Assembly (NCBI GenBank): GCA_946699065.1 | Contig: CAMPDV010000245.1 | Location: 1 to 64,000, forward strand | DNA length: 64,000 bases | DNA from: Loxodes magnus | Lineage: Eukaryota; Ciliophora; Karyorelictea; Loxodida; Loxodidae | Direction: 5' to 3' | Shown: positions 48,525-61,240 of the stretch, in pieces | Layout of the letters: every line of letters starts with the position of its first letter | How positions within the stretch are numbered: the first letter of the stretch is position 1 | Position numbers and translations under genes: made by a program | The notes under the pieces: generated by a model | Told to the model about the DNA's origin: nothing | The model's database searches: none | What the model saw: only the letters and a program-made list of their open reading frames with translations

Positions 48525-48910
48525 GAGAGTGCGGAGCACTTCGATAGTGCACAGCTCTTTTACTGTTTAATATTGATAAAAATAAAAATTTCTTGCGATC
48601 TTTAGGTTAATTACATATTGAATCGTAGAGTAAAAAAAAAGTTGAGAGAGACAAAAATCTAGTATAGATATTCTGTTTCTCCAACCTCTGATGAAAAATA
48701 TTTTGAAAGAAAAAACACCTTGAGTCAAGTTATTGAAAGGAGTAGCACCATTACCGAGAACTGATAAAAATGTTTCCAAAGTCCAATCCAATCAGAGGAA
48801 GACAACAGTAGATTATGTGTACTACCTTTCTCCATTCTATGATGAAGATGTTCCTTTCCTCTCCACCCTCAAATTTAGTATGATTTCCAAATAAAATTAT
48901 ATAATAAATA
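48525..48910 (-). repeat. Retroelement terminal module, subfamily B, copy 1
   Basis: The left end is the GAG...GCGGAGCAC...GTGCACAGCTC hairpin, which is the element 3' end on the minus strand. It resembles 56.77-57.15 kb: both contain a CTATGATGAAGA string, a CCACCCT string and an AATTATATAATAAA string at the right. The internal sequence differs from module S, so this is a second 3'-end subfamily. Confidence 0.6.
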
Positions 48911-48969
48911 AAAATGAGGAAAAGAAATAATTGACAAATTGTATTTAGAAAATAGATTGATATATAGAA

Positions 48970-49245
48970 TTAATGATTAAAAAGATGGCAGGAGTTTAGG
49001 CTGATCATCTGATCAAAATTTTTGCTTTATGAATAAGGTCAAGCTCCGATCCAGTCAACGAGAAGGTCTTTGGCTAGAGTCAATTCCTACAAGCGAATAA
49101 AAATTTTTGGCTATCACCTCTTGCGAAGACTTGAAGTTTGTTGGCTCATAGTTATGGAACTCCCTACCAAAGTTTATTGGATTAAGCAAAGGATATCAAT
49201 ATCATGTGCCTAAAGAGAGTGCTATGTATTTTTTATCTGGGAAGA
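48970..49245 (+). repeat. Degenerate repeat C, copy 1
   Basis: Similar along about 250 bp to 60185-60455: shared CTTGAAG...GGCT, ATAG..ATGGAA.TCCCTA and AAAGAGAG strings in the same order. G+C-richer than the surroundings. It may be an old retroelement fragment. Confidence 0.5.
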
Positions 49246-49249
49246 AGTT

Positions 49250-51830
49250 TTTAGTCACTAGAAACATATTAAGTTAATCTAATTTAAATTGATATTTAAA
49301 CATTTGGTGTTCTTGGAGGATTTTCAAAATCTTTCCTGATATCTTCCGTGTTACTTTTGATATAAAAAATAAACTTAAATGTTCTATGTTTTCACTCATT
49401 GCCTTTCATGCAAATCTTGAAATCTCCCGTTTTTCTATCTGTACTTATTTTATTTTTTCTTGTAATTTTATTTAGAATAGCACATAACTATTTTTCTATC
49501 TTTCTAATTTCATTATCTGCTATGTCTTCTTTTTTCTTTTTTCTTGTTTCTATCTTTGTTATTTCCATAATTCATATTTGAAGATAATAAATTACTTACA
49601 TCTTCTTCATAATTTTTTTAATTAAAATAATAGGTTTTCTTATTTATTCTTTTTGAATTTGATGATTGTATCTTATTTTCCTTTAATATCATCGTATGCT
49701 TCCTTGTTCTTTATGATCATTTTAATTTTGCATTTTGGATTAACTTTCTATTATTTCTTTTATTTTTCTGATTAGTTCCTTTTCCTTTTCCTCTTATTAT
49801 TATTTTTATGACTTGAAATGAATACCTTTTAAGTACTAAATAACTATGAAATGCTTGAAGTTTTATTTAAAATCATATTAAGGAAATTAAACAAAACTTT
49901 ACTCTTATATTTTTTCTATTTAACTAAGCAAAAATAGTTAATATGAGATATTTAAAAATTTGAAGAAGATAAAGTAATATTCTTAAAGCAAAATGATATC
50001 TACTTAGAAATTATCTTAATTGAAGATTTCTGTTAAAAAGGTAAAATTAATTAAATAGTGGAAAGACTTAAACTTATATTTTGGATTCTCAATTTTTCGT
50101 ATAAGAAACACTTAATTTCGAACAAATTTAACAATAAAATCTGGAAAGAATTAAAATTTATAATATTCAATTGCTTTATTAGAATCCCTCTTTAAATGCC
50201 GAATGTGTCCAAAATAAGAATAATCTAATTTATAAAAACTCAGTTAAAAAGAAAGAAATAATTAACAAAAATTACCGTAAAATTTTCAAAATAAAGCGAA
50301 AAGTAATAAATTCTAGTGGTGGTAAAAAATAAAAAAAAATAAGATACTTTATATTTAGAATCCATAAAATCTTAAATTCATAATTGAATCAGAAAATAAA
50401 TTAAATTAAAAATGAGACAAACGATGAGAAAAATATAGATTAAATTGAAATTTATCAATAGCAATAAATTAATTAAAGATCAACTAGTTATAAATTCATA
50501 AATTTTTTGACTCAAATACATACAATTTAAATGAATATCAAAATCAGATATTAATATAAGATATTTGTAATTCTAGAACAATAGCTGACTAATTAATTCT
50601 AGGATTTATAAAATTTATTTATATTTTTATGCAAAAAATACGAGAAGAAGTATCAAATTAGCTCTGACTATTTTATGGTATTATAATTACAATTATAGTA
50701 AAAAGAATTAAGTGTTTAGGGTCTATCAACTCAGAATTAAAATGAAGCCTGAAATTTAAAAATGTTTATTCATTATAAATAAAAATATTATTAGGAAAAT
50801 CATGCTTAATTGCAAAAAAAATGTAAGATAAATTTCAGAGTTAATATTCTTCAATTAAGAAAATAAAAGTGTAGTAAAACGATAAATTATATTAAGTAAA
50901 TCTTCAAAGCTAAAATTTTTGGAATATCCTGCAATAATTTCATAAATTAATTTGAATATTTTTATAACAAATCAAAAGCAAGAGGAAAATAAAAAAATAG
51001 TTGCAAGATAATGAGCATCTAATGAAGAATTACTTTGGATAAAACTAAACTTTGATGCAAGGATTAATAATGTTAGGCTAATACGATTTAGATTAAATTT
51101 AAAAGATTAAATGACCAATGATAAAATTAGAGAATTAGAAAATTAGATGTAGATTACTTAAGTTACCTAGCTTTGGTAGCTGGTCTTCGAACAATGAAAT
51201 ATTGAGCTAGTTATTTTTAACTGAAGCAATTTCTGATACAATTTCTTGTGGAAAACTAATAAGTATTACTTAGCAGTAGCTTGATCTTTCTAGGAGTTAT
51301 AAAATCTTAATATTATAATTTTGAACTGTAAGATACATATAATATATTTAATATTTAATGAATTTAACTGATTAAGGATGTGGGGATAAATGAAAGTTAG
51401 ATTCATAAGCAAGAAAATCAGAATATTAGAACTAAAAATAAAAAGTTATTAATCCTAAATATTTAGCAAAGAAGTATAAGTTTAGAAGTGATATGATTAT
51501 TTAGTTTTTTTATCTCTGAAAAAATTTAAATAACTCTTTCATGCTTTCTTACTTCCAAAAGCGGAATATGAATTCGAAGTAATTTCGTGAATAATTCTTC
51601 GAGGAATTATAGTAAAAAATTTAAGAGTAAGATAGATAAAAAAGCAAGACATGCAGTGTAAAGTTAAAATTAAACATTTTAGGAACTCATTTGTAAATTT
51701 AAATAAATTATCCTTTTAATATTATAAAAACAAGAGGAAAAAAAGGGAAATTTCTTGTCATCAGTCTCTTCTTAAAAGGTTTCATCTTAATCAAGCAACA
51801 AATATTAAAAAATACTTTAAGAACTCAGAG
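49250..51830. other. AT-rich stretch
   Basis: About 2.6 kb. The part just before 51.83 kb may be the leader of ORF1 copy I. No other gene recognised. Confidence 0.45.
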
Positions 51831-51832
51831 TC

Positions 51833-52288
51833 ATGAAACAAGAAAATTTTAACTTATTAAGACAAGTATAAGAACTAGAAAACAAAACAAAATTTCTGAT
51901 GATCAATGTGTAAGATAAAAAAATTGGAAATAAACAAGAAGAAAATGGTAAAATAGAATAATTAGAAAATAAATTCAATCAATTCGCAGAATTGAATGAA
52001 AGCATACTCCTATCAAAGCTTTCGATGAAAGATCCAATAGACTTAGAATAGCATATCCCAACAACTTATATTCCCTAACGGTAAATTATGACATGTTGAT
52101 ATTGCAAGAGACCTAGATATAAAGTAAGAAACTACTTCCAATTTAGACTTAAGGAAAAGAGAATCATAGAAAATCACTGGGAAAATATTTTCAGAATCTA
52201 CTTTAATTTTGAAGGAAAACTTTATAGAAAGAAAATACTCTAACTAATTAGAGAAGCTCCGCATATTTAACATGCAGTTATGAATTGA
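51833..52288 (+). pseudogene. Retroelement ORF1, copy I
   Basis: The ATG at 51833 opens a coiled coil (NLLRQVQELENKTKF, then KIEQLENKFNQFAELNES) and a KDPIDLEQ string matching QDPMDIEG of copy A. The knuckle is C-TGA-Y-C-KRPR-Y-KVRN-Y (52094-52135): His and the last Cys are both Tyr, so zinc binding is lost. The C-terminal motif FNFEGKLYRKKIL remains. The frame is continuous from the ATG, with no indel. The TGA at 52286 may be the stop or a Trp. Terminal module S begins 165 bp later, so this looks like an ORF1-only element with its own 3' end. Confidence 0.72.
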
Positions 52289-52452
52289 TCTATCGGAAAC
52301 CATTAGCAAAAACAAATTAAAAAACATGAGGACTTATGATAGACTTGATCCAGACAAATTGTAAGTTTCTTTTTATTAACAAAAAACTATTAATTCGGGA
52401 AAACCAAATAAAGATGACTCCACGTTAATCAATTATTATTATTATATATATA

Positions 52453-52867
52453 AAATGGATGTAAGCCGCGTCAGACAAATTAGTAGGTAATCTGGTGCAG
52501 TGTATACTGCATTGCGAGTAATCTCGCACTAGATGTCACCACGGGGAAGGGCTCTGTTGAGACATACCTAACTTACCCCGAGGGTTCTCTCTAGGAGTTG
52601 AAAGTTTGACTGACAGGCCTTCTAATTACCGACTTAAAAACTAATTCTTATTTGGACTTTATTCAAGAAGACGGAAGCATTTGATTCAAGATTTAAGAAT
52701 AAATTTTAATAGGAAAATTCCCCATTTGGAGAAGCTAATATGATTCATCGGACCTCTAGAATTTAACAAGAAGCATGAGAACATTTTTTTAATGTTAAAT
52801 ATTAATATTAGAAGAGCTGCGCGCCAATGAGGTGCTACGCTGTCTATAATCATTTTATTTATTTATA
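52453..52867 (+). repeat. Retroelement terminal module S, copy 2
   Basis: Starts ATGGATGTAAGCCGCGTCAG. It contains GCAGT-GTAT-ACTGC and GCGAG-TAAT-CTCGC hairpins enclosed by GGTG...CACC, then conserved TTCTAATTACCGACTTA and TTATTTGGAC strings. It ends with a GAGCTGCGCGCC...GGTGCTACGC hairpin and a (TTTA)n tail. It is inverted relative to the copy at 55872-56300, about 3 kb away. Confidence 0.92.
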
Positions 52868-55425
52868 TCGCTAAAAATATTAAAAAATTTATATTAAATT
52901 AAGCTTAGAAGCTTAAGAAGACTGTAATAAGGATATAAGATTCCTTTTCGAAAAATCAAATAAACTCATAACTTTTTCTAATAATATCAAGTATAATTTA
53001 AATAAAGATATGACCACATAAAGCACTCTGAGATATGTATTTGCTGTATCTTTCGATTCTACTTACATATATAGAACCTTGAAGTTTTACAAGATGTTAT
53101 TAAGAATTCCAAGATGAAGAAATTATGATATATTAAACTCTTAACATATAATTAGAACTATATAAATCATAGTTTTCCTATTAGATACAACTTTAGCAGA
53201 TTGATTAAAGGATTAAATGCTTTAATTTGAAGCTACTTCAAAGAAGAATTTAAATTCTATAACATGGTGATAAATAAATGAAATAACTGAATAATATCTT
53301 AAACACTTGACTAGGATTGTAAAAGAATAAAAGTACTGCAAAAGGTTACTAAATAAAAGTTAGTGAGTTGGGAGATTTAAAAGAAGTATTAATTATCTAT
53401 GTGAAATATAGCAAAAATGTATTAAATAAAATTAATTTTTAGATAATTAATTGAAAATTATATAATTATATCTTAATATATTAAAACAAAAATGGAAAAG
53501 TTATCACATAAACTAAATACTATAAGTAATAATTTTAAATTATATGTACTTAAATAAATTTATAAAAAAGCATTAGATAAAGAAATTCTCTTTATCAAAG
53601 TAAAGAAGTCAATAATTAAAAAGTTCATTTCATATTTTTAATGTATTATTTTGTTAATATACGAGTAAATTTCAACTGAGAAAACATTAGACTAGCTTTT
53701 CTAATAAGGTATATATCTAAATAACTTTCTGCATTATTTAGATTTGATTATAAAATATTTAAACGTAATCACTTCGATTTGTAGAGCTTTTAAAAGTAAC
53801 TTCTTAATATTTATTTATGTTTTCAAGAAAAATATATAAAAAATTTATTCTCTATAGCAGGTAAATAAATTAGCATTACATTTTATTTTTGAAAGTATCT
53901 AATTAATAAGGAGCATAAAACTCGTAAAGTAGAAAATAAAAAAATGTAAATGTACAATTTAAGATATTTTGATAAAATACACATTTAATATAATGTGAAA
54001 ATAAGCTGTATTAGTAAAATTATGATAAGAAAATTACAAATTATATTATTATTTTTATATTAATTTTCTAGCTTTAAATCACAGAATTTCAAGTTAGATT
54101 GATAAAAAAAGGCAAAGTGAAAATAGTTTCTATATGCTAAAGGAATGAAATTCTAATTATGAAGAAATATTTAAAGAACTAAATCATTAATCATTAAAAT
54201 AAAAGTTGCCTTTCAACTTTATCAAATTATATCTCTGTTTCTTGAAAAGAACTAGTAACCCCTTGAATCCAATATCTTCCTTTTGTAAATTAACTAAGGT
54301 GTAATCCAAAGCATGATCAATTTATTTAATATCTTCTAACTTCTTTTTTCTCAGTTTCTCAAATTAGGCGCATTTAAGAAAGCAGATAGTTCAGTTCTAA
54401 CACTCTTTTTCAGTTTTTTTACTTATTTATTTTCTGCTTTTTCAGAGAGTAATTAGTTAATACTGAAAATATAATTAATTACAAAAAAATGAAAATATGT
54501 GAAAAAATAAAAAATAAATGAATGAACAAAAAGATATAAATAACTGATTATTTCTAATAATATAGATAATAATAAGATAAAGTTAAAAATATAAAATTGT
54601 ATTTATATTAAAGGAAATTGAAAATAAGTTAAATTAGTTATATAAGAAAGCTTTATAAAATAATTATATTAATTATATAAAAGCATTGCTGTTATAATAT
54701 TATGATAGAGTATTATTGTAAAACTATTAGTATAGCTGTAGATCTTATTTCTAATTTATGGTTGCTTTTTTGCTTTTGAAATAGTTGGAAAAATAATCAC
54801 ATTGAGATAAAGATAGTGATTCAATAAAGAATTGGCATTTTATCTTTATTGATGAAAAATAAACTTAGAAATAGATTATACCGTGAAATAACTTAATAAT
54901 TTATAAGTTTTGATTTTATTATAGAATTTGAATTAACCTACTAGATATAGGTTTAAGCATAACTAGTAAATATTATATATTAATATAAATAATATACTTA
55001 ATTAAATTTTTGAATATAGCGTATTTAAAAATTTATTATTATATCTTTACTTAGAAAATAAAAAATAGATATTTGAAAATTATTAAAATTGAATTATTAT
55101 GAATAAACATTTTATAGAAGAATCTTTATTATTTTAATTATCTAAAGTTTAAATAATAATATCAAGCATTTTAAAGCTTTAGTCTAATTAATTTTAGATC
55201 TCTAAGTATTTTTATTCCTTGAATAAAGTATTTTTTGTAAAATGTAAAAGTAATTTTTAATTTATTTTTCTATAAATCTTTTTACATGAAACGTTTCATA
55301 AGGTTTAAATAATAAATATCTAAGCTATTTTAATAAGTATTATTAAACTAAAAAGTTAATTAATTTAATTAATATAAATATTACCCTTCCTTTACTTTTA
55401 GATTCTTATTTATTATATATAAAAA
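52868..55425. other. AT-rich stretch between inverted S modules
   Basis: About 2.5 kb of AT-rich sequence, no motif recognised. Confidence 0.5.
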
Positions 55426-55427
55426 AG

Positions 55428-56620
55428 ATGCCTTTCAAGAATTAAGAATTGCATGTGAAAATTTCTAGCAATAAAAAAGACTTAAACAACGATTTCTATA
55501 TACTAAAACTGGATAATTAGAAATTAACAAAAGAAATTGAAGATATAAATTAAATAACTTAAAATCTTATGCTAATTATTAACAAATTAGTCAACTAAAA
55601 GTGCGCAAATTAAGAAAATAACTTATAACCTCAGATACAATAAATGGAAAATAATTTAACACATAAAAAGGAATTTAAGATAAACTTTAGATCAGATAAT
55701 TAATTAACTGGAACGTAAAAACATAAATTAACTAAATAACCCAGAATCAAGAGCGAAACAGAACGTGTTCCTAGACTTTGTATACTAAAAGAGAAAGCTA
55801 AAATGCAGATATTGCAAAAAATAGGGACATATGATAAAAAACTGCTACAAATTTTAGTAGAAATATGATATAAATAAAATAAATAAATAAAAATGATTAT
55901 AAAGCGCGTAGCATCTCATTGGCGCGCAGCTCTTCTAATATTAATATTTAATATTAAGAAAAACGTTCTCATGCTTCCATCTAAATTCTAGAGGTCCGAT
56001 GAATCATATTATCTTCTCCAAATTGGGAATCTTCTTATTAAAATTTATTCTTAAATCTTGAATCAAATGCTCAGTCTTCTTGAATAAGGTCCAAATAAGA
56101 GATATTTATTAAATCGGTAATTAGAAGGCCCGTCAGTCAAACTTTCATACTGCTAGAGAGAACCCTCGGGGTAAGTTAGGTATGTCTCAACAGAGTTTAT
56201 CCACCCTTCCCCGTGGTGGCATCTAGTATGAGATTACTCGCAATGCAGTATACACTGCACCAGATTATCTACTAATTTGTCTGACGCGGCCGACACCCAT
56301 TTTATAATATATCTAATAAAAGAAAAAGAAATCTACAGTCTATTTAATATTTATTGTACGCCAGAAGGAAGACTTTATCAGAAAAAAATATTTTAACCAT
56401 ACGTGAAAGCACCAAAGATAACAGATACAACGAGAAAATTTGAGAGATGATAATTTGGTTTTCATTATAACCAACTAACAAGAGAAGAAAGCAAGTAAAT
56501 AATAAGAATTTATATCCAGATAAACCAGAAGGATTCGATTATGAAACTTATTAAGAATTTGAAACTTCTAAAAACTTTAAATTAGTGACAAACCGAACAA
56601 AGGTGACATCAATTTAATAT
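55428..56620 (+). pseudogene. Retroelement ORF1, copy J, split by a nested insertion
   Basis: The ATG at 55428 opens a coiled coil (LKLDNQKLTKEIEDINQI, then TQNLMLIINKLVNQ). A frame change follows, and then an intact knuckle C-RY-C-KKQG-H-MIKN-C (55804-55845). The frame is then interrupted at about 55.87 kb by an inverted S module. Homologous C-terminal sequence resumes at 56.35 kb: YCTPEGRLYQKKIFQPYVKA, matching copies I and E, then a YPDKPEGFDYETYQEF string. The two halves fit the order seen in the uninterrupted copies. Confidence 0.75.
55872..56300 (-). repeat. Retroelement terminal module S, copy 3, inserted in ORF1 J
   Basis: Reverse complement of module S. The right end is ATGGGTGTCGGCCGCGTCAG (minus), the left end the GAGC-type hairpin and (TAAA)n tail. 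The hairpin pair and the CAGTATGAAAGTTTGAC string are conserved. It lies inside ORF1 copy J. A clear target-site duplication is not visible, because both flanks are AT-rich. Confidence 0.92.
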
Positions 56621-56765
56621 ATATTAATATTAAAATATTGGGAATTTTAATTTTTTAAATTTATGAAATTTAATTAAATATGGCTAATTAGATATTTTAA
56701 TAGCTAAATATAAATTTTTTACATATTTTAATAAGTTTTATAAATAAATATTAAATAAATAAATA

Positions 56766-57150
56766 AATTCGATTATAGAGCGCGTAGCACTCTCGTTGGT
56801 GCGCAGCTCTTTAAATTAATTTTATTTAATGTTGAAAATTTTTTTTATAGGCCTCTCTTTTCTCTCTTTCCTTGTTTCCTCTTCCTGCTGTAAATCCCTG
56901 TAATTTTTCTTTCCAAAGCACAGGGATGCAATATGCGATAACGGGTAAATTTCCCAATCTATGATGAAGAAAGTTTCATCCTGGCATTCAGAGTTCTCCA
57001 GCTTGTCACATCTTCCTTCTCTTGTTATTGGTTTCTCTTCTTCCGATTTATCCTCCGTCCGTGCTCATTTTTTTGTTGCCTTGCTGGGCCACCAAGCAGG
57101 ATCCGATAGAGAAGGCTTTCCACCCTATTTAAACTAAATTATATAATAAA
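56766..57150 (-). repeat. Retroelement terminal module, subfamily B, copy 2
   Basis: The left end is (AAAT)n followed by GATTATAGAGCGCGTAGCAC and the GCGCAGCTC hairpin arm. A pyrimidine-rich body includes CTATGATGAAGAAAG, CACAGGGATGC and CCACCCT strings. It ends near an AATTATATAATAAAAG string, as in 48.53-48.91 kb. Confidence 0.65.
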
Positions 57151-57159
57151 AGCATAATT

Positions 57160-57640
57160 TTATTCTTATATTTCGAATTTTTTTCTTCTGCGAATTTTTT
57201 TAGAACGATGTATATTTTTTTCCGATTATATTTCTATAAGTATAATTTAATTTGATTTTTTTTCTATGTAGTAGAAGTGAAAATAAAATTTTTACAAAAA
57301 CATCAAACATTTAACTTTAAGAAAAATATAACTATTTTAAATGAAGAAATATTCATAAGAGATCCCATAATTTTACAATTAGAATCTAAGAAAAAATTAA
57401 ATTTAATTAAATAATAATGGAACATCAGCATTAATTTATATTAATGAAAGTGATAGATATAATTAACTAATTTTGCGAAAATATTTGAAGAAATAAATTT
57501 TACGAACAAATTAATGGAATAAATGAAGACAGAATAAAGAAAAGATATATATAAAAAGTTTTAAGTGGACAATATGAAGATTTCAAATTTTCTATTTATT
57601 GTTTAATCATTCTATTTTAATTTTATCTTCTTTTAGTATT
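57160..57640. other. AT-rich spacer
   Basis: Nothing recognised. Confidence 0.5.
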
Positions 57641-57654
57641 TAGTTATATAAAAA

Positions 57655-57845
57655 ATGGATAATTAATTATTGGAAAACCTAATAGGTAATTTGATACAGT
57701 GTATACTATATAAGAGTAGTCTCGTAATAGATGAAAAATAAATTGGAACAATAGGCTCTTAGAAGATAAACCTAACTTATTCGAAGGTTTTCTCTAGCTG
57801 TATGAAAGACTGTCAAATGATTCGGTATAAATATTAAAACTTAAG
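57655..57845 (+). repeat. Retroelement terminal module S, copy 4 (degenerate, 3'-truncated)
   Basis: Keeps ATGGAT, the CAGTGTATACT core of hairpin 1, AGTAGTCTCG from hairpin 2, the GGTTTTCTCTAGC and GTATGAAAG strings in the right order. It then loses similarity; the 3' hairpin and tail are absent. Confidence 0.7.
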
Positions 57846-58085
57846 TCCAAGTCTGAGAGTTTTTGCGCCTTCACATCCTGTAGCTTTATTATTTGCAAGC
57901 TAAGATATAATTTTTTTAATTTCAAATCACGTAAAAAGAGGCATATTTTATAAATGACTTAATTTCTAATTTAAGATAAAAGATTTATTTCTAAATATTT
58001 CCTCTATTTTTCTATTTGATATCTAGAAGTTTAATATAATTTTCTTGATTAGAGCAAAGTTCTTCACTTTTGATCAGTTCTTACC

Positions 58086-58433
58086 ATGAAAACACGATAT
58101 GCTTTAAAATTTTAAGCATGTTCACACAATAATTTGAAGCAACTATTTTACAAGTATTGCCGAAGTATCACAGATATTGAAGGATATTACTATAACATAT
58201 CATTAGTTGAGACATTCCAAGAGCAAATATCATCTAAGATGAGCTTCATGTTTATCGGCAGAATTAATGAACCAAATTTTACTGAAAATTTTTAAGCTCA
58301 GATCCATGGATCGAAATATTTTAATGCATAATGAAATAGAAACTCTGAAGAAAGAAATAGAGTAGGAAAGCATTTTTTTAAGAATTTCAAGAAAACTAAA
58401 GAATACGAATGCAGAAGGACGTTTTAAAAATGA
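58086..58433 (+). CDS. Unidentified small protein
   Basis: The ATG at 58086 starts MKTRYALKFQACSHNNLKQL. It continues as YKYCRSITDIEGYYYNISLV, then SSKMSFMFIGRINEPNFTEN, then KHFFKNFKKTKEYECRR. One TGA at 58332 reads as Trp, and TGA at 58431 is the likely stop (115 codons). Composition is balanced and less AT-driven than the neighbours. Overlapping sequence in another frame has a NAEGRFKND string faintly like an ORF1 C-terminus, so an old ORF1 fragment is possible. No domain is recognised. Confidence 0.4.
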
Positions 58434-58439
58434 TGGGAA

Positions 58440-60180
58440 AGATTATCCAGAATACAAAAATTAACAAATATAATAATGAAATAAAATAAAAGTCATTTTA
58501 AGTTAAATGAATAAATGGAGTTAAATGCTTTGTACAATGAGACGTTGCAATTTTATTTATTATATCTTTTTTTTCTCTTTTCACTCTTTCACTTTTATCT
58601 TTCTTATTTTATCTTTTTTATAATTACTTCTATATTTTAATTAAAATAACTAAAGTAGATAATGAAACTAATTTTTGCTCAATAATAAAGATGCAAAATT
58701 TTGTAAACGATGACCAAATAGATAATAGTCTATTAAGTATTGATTCCTATTAGATAAGTATATCTTGATCTGTAGTGTCTGATTGATTTTTATGCAATAA
58801 GCTCAAATATGCTTAGCGATAATAATAAAGATTAAGAACATGCAAAAGAGAATATTGCTAAAGACAGGAAGAGTTAAAATGATCCTATATTTTTAAATCT
58901 TAAAGCAAAAGAAATCACGAAATCACATACATAAAAAATTAAAAATTATGAACTAATTAAACTCTGAAAATCTAGAAAAAATTTTAATAAAACAAAAGTC
59001 AATTAGAATCAATAAATATCAATTTTGAAACTTAAATAAATCGTGAAAAATACTATACTAAAAAAATCAAACAAAAATAGAATATAATAAAAAGTAAAAA
59101 AAACTGAAAAAAATCCATTTTGCATTAAAAAACTTAAAAATCAAATTAATTTATTTTTAGTTTGTTAAAAATGGTTATAAAGTAGAATAAAAAGATATTT
59201 AAGGAAATATGAAAATTTCAAAAAAGAAAAAAAGTTGAAGAAAAGAGAAAAATGAATTGAAGAAAGATAAAGATGAGCAATCAATCTGTTTTTTTAATTT
59301 GCTAAAAGGTATAAATTTAGAAGAGAAAAATATGCTAAAAATTATATGCTAAATTTAAATAAGGAAAATATGAAAAAATAGTTTAAAAAAAAAATCTGAA
59401 AAGAGCTTATTAAGAAAATCAATATTCTATATAATTTGTTAAAAAGTTAGAAAAATAAGAGAAAAAAATTAATTTAAAGGATAAAATATAATAAAATAAT
59501 TACGTAAGATCAGTAAAAGGAGTAAAAGAGTTTAGAAAATTAGCTAAAGAAAATATTGAATATTTTTTGATAGTAGATAGGTATAAATTTAGAAGAAAAT
59601 GAATTAATAGAAGAAAACTTTGAATAAGAAAAACATGAAGAAAAGTATGAAAAAGAGTTAGAAAGTATGTTATAAGAACGTTTATGCATGGATTTGAGTA
59701 ATCAAATTTAATAAATTTGGAAAAAGTAAAAGAAATATTTTAATTATTTTTATATTATTTTCTAAATTAATTTTTAATAGAATATCTTAAATTAGTTAAT
59801 TATCATAAACAAACTATTCTATAAAATTTATTAATTGGATGAAAAAATATCTATATCTCATAAAATAAAAAAAGGAAATATTTTAATGCTTATATAGAAA
59901 GAAGCTTTGAGAGAAAATAATAGCTAAGCAAAAATATAAAATGATAAATAAAATTAGTATAGAAAAGATGATTTAATTATATTAGATAGGAAATTATTTG
60001 AAAATATTATAAGCTTTAGTTATTAAATGCTTATTCATAAAACAGCAAAAATAAACTTAATAGTATTGGAATATAAATTATTTTAATTTCTATTAGCAAA
60101 TATAAAGATTTAAAATATTTCATTTTTTTAAGTCAAGATAAGCATTTTAATAAATTTATAATTGAAAAGATGCTAGGAAC
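58440..60180. other. AT-rich stretch
   Basis: 59.2-59.75 kb is Lys/Glu-codon-rich on the plus strand and could be coiled coil, but this also follows from A-rich composition. No gene is called. Confidence 0.45.
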
Positions 60181-60184
60181 TGAT

Positions 60185-60455
60185 ATTGAATTTCTTGACT
60201 AAACTTTCTGGTTTTATGGTTAGGAATAAGTTCCTTTTCTATCGTTGAGAAAGTCACTGATCAGAGTCGTTTTCTGAAGGGAACACCTTCTTTGAGATTA
60301 TCCGCTTTTGGTAGGGGCTTGAAGCCTGGCTACTTATAGCGATGGAATTCCCTAGAAGTTGTGCCTGGAGTACAACAGGATATCTCCGTTATTCCTTAAA
60401 AAGAGAGCGTCAGGTCGTGCAATCGAAAAGGAGTTTCCGGTCCAAAAAATCTTTT
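60185..60455 (+). repeat. Degenerate repeat C, copy 2
   Basis: Second copy of the sequence at 48970-49245: GGCTTGAAGCC, CTTATAGCGATGGAATTCCCTA and AAAAGAGAGCG strings align in order. Noticeably G+C-richer than both flanks. Confidence 0.5.
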
Positions 60456-60459
60456 AGTT

Positions 60460-61240
60460 GAAATTAATTAATTAATTTAAAAATTAAAGATATAAAAATA
60501 TTAAATCTATAAAGCTTATTAAATTATTAAGCACATACAAAACTTATATATTCCTAAAATCAACAATCAATCTTTCTAAATTAAGCATTTATCTAAATAT
60601 AAAATGTTCAAACAGATCTAAAATCAAATCAAAACTTTATTCTTTGCAATCATACAAAGATAAGGTAACTTAAATTCTTAATAGTTTTGAAATCTTAATT
60701 AATCAAGATTTAATTTTGTATTAGTAATAGATCATCTTTTTATCTATGAAATCAATGAGACTTATAAAATATTTATAAAACTTAAAATTCATAAAAAATT
60801 AATTTTTTAGAAATAAAAAATATATAAACATTTTAATTCTTAAAAAAAATCTCTTAGAAAACAATATAAGACAATATAAAATAGCATATAAGTAAAAAAC
60901 ATTTAAATATACTTCAGAACCAAATCGAAATTAAAAAATATTGTTTCAAGAAAGAAAGCAAGAAACGCAAAAAAGAAATTGGATTTCTAAATAAAGCAAA
61001 CTAAAAATTTAAGTTAAAAAAATAATTAAAAAACATGATATTTAAAGAAATAAAAAATATTGACTTTAAATATAAAATATATAATTTTGAATAAAATAAT
61101 AATGAATTTTAAATTAAAAGAAAATTCTTAAAAAATTAAGTTAGATTTAATCTCTTAAATTTATAAAAAATCCTAAACACAAATTATAGTTGAAAAATTT
61201 AGTATATGGAAAATAAAAATGAGCATAAATAATAAATAAA
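60460..61240. other. AT-rich stretch
   Basis: Nothing recognised. Confidence 0.5.

Noticed and set aside
48567-48791. 74-codon minus-strand frame
   Set aside because: It lies inside retroelement terminal module B and shares no motif with ORF1 or ORF2.
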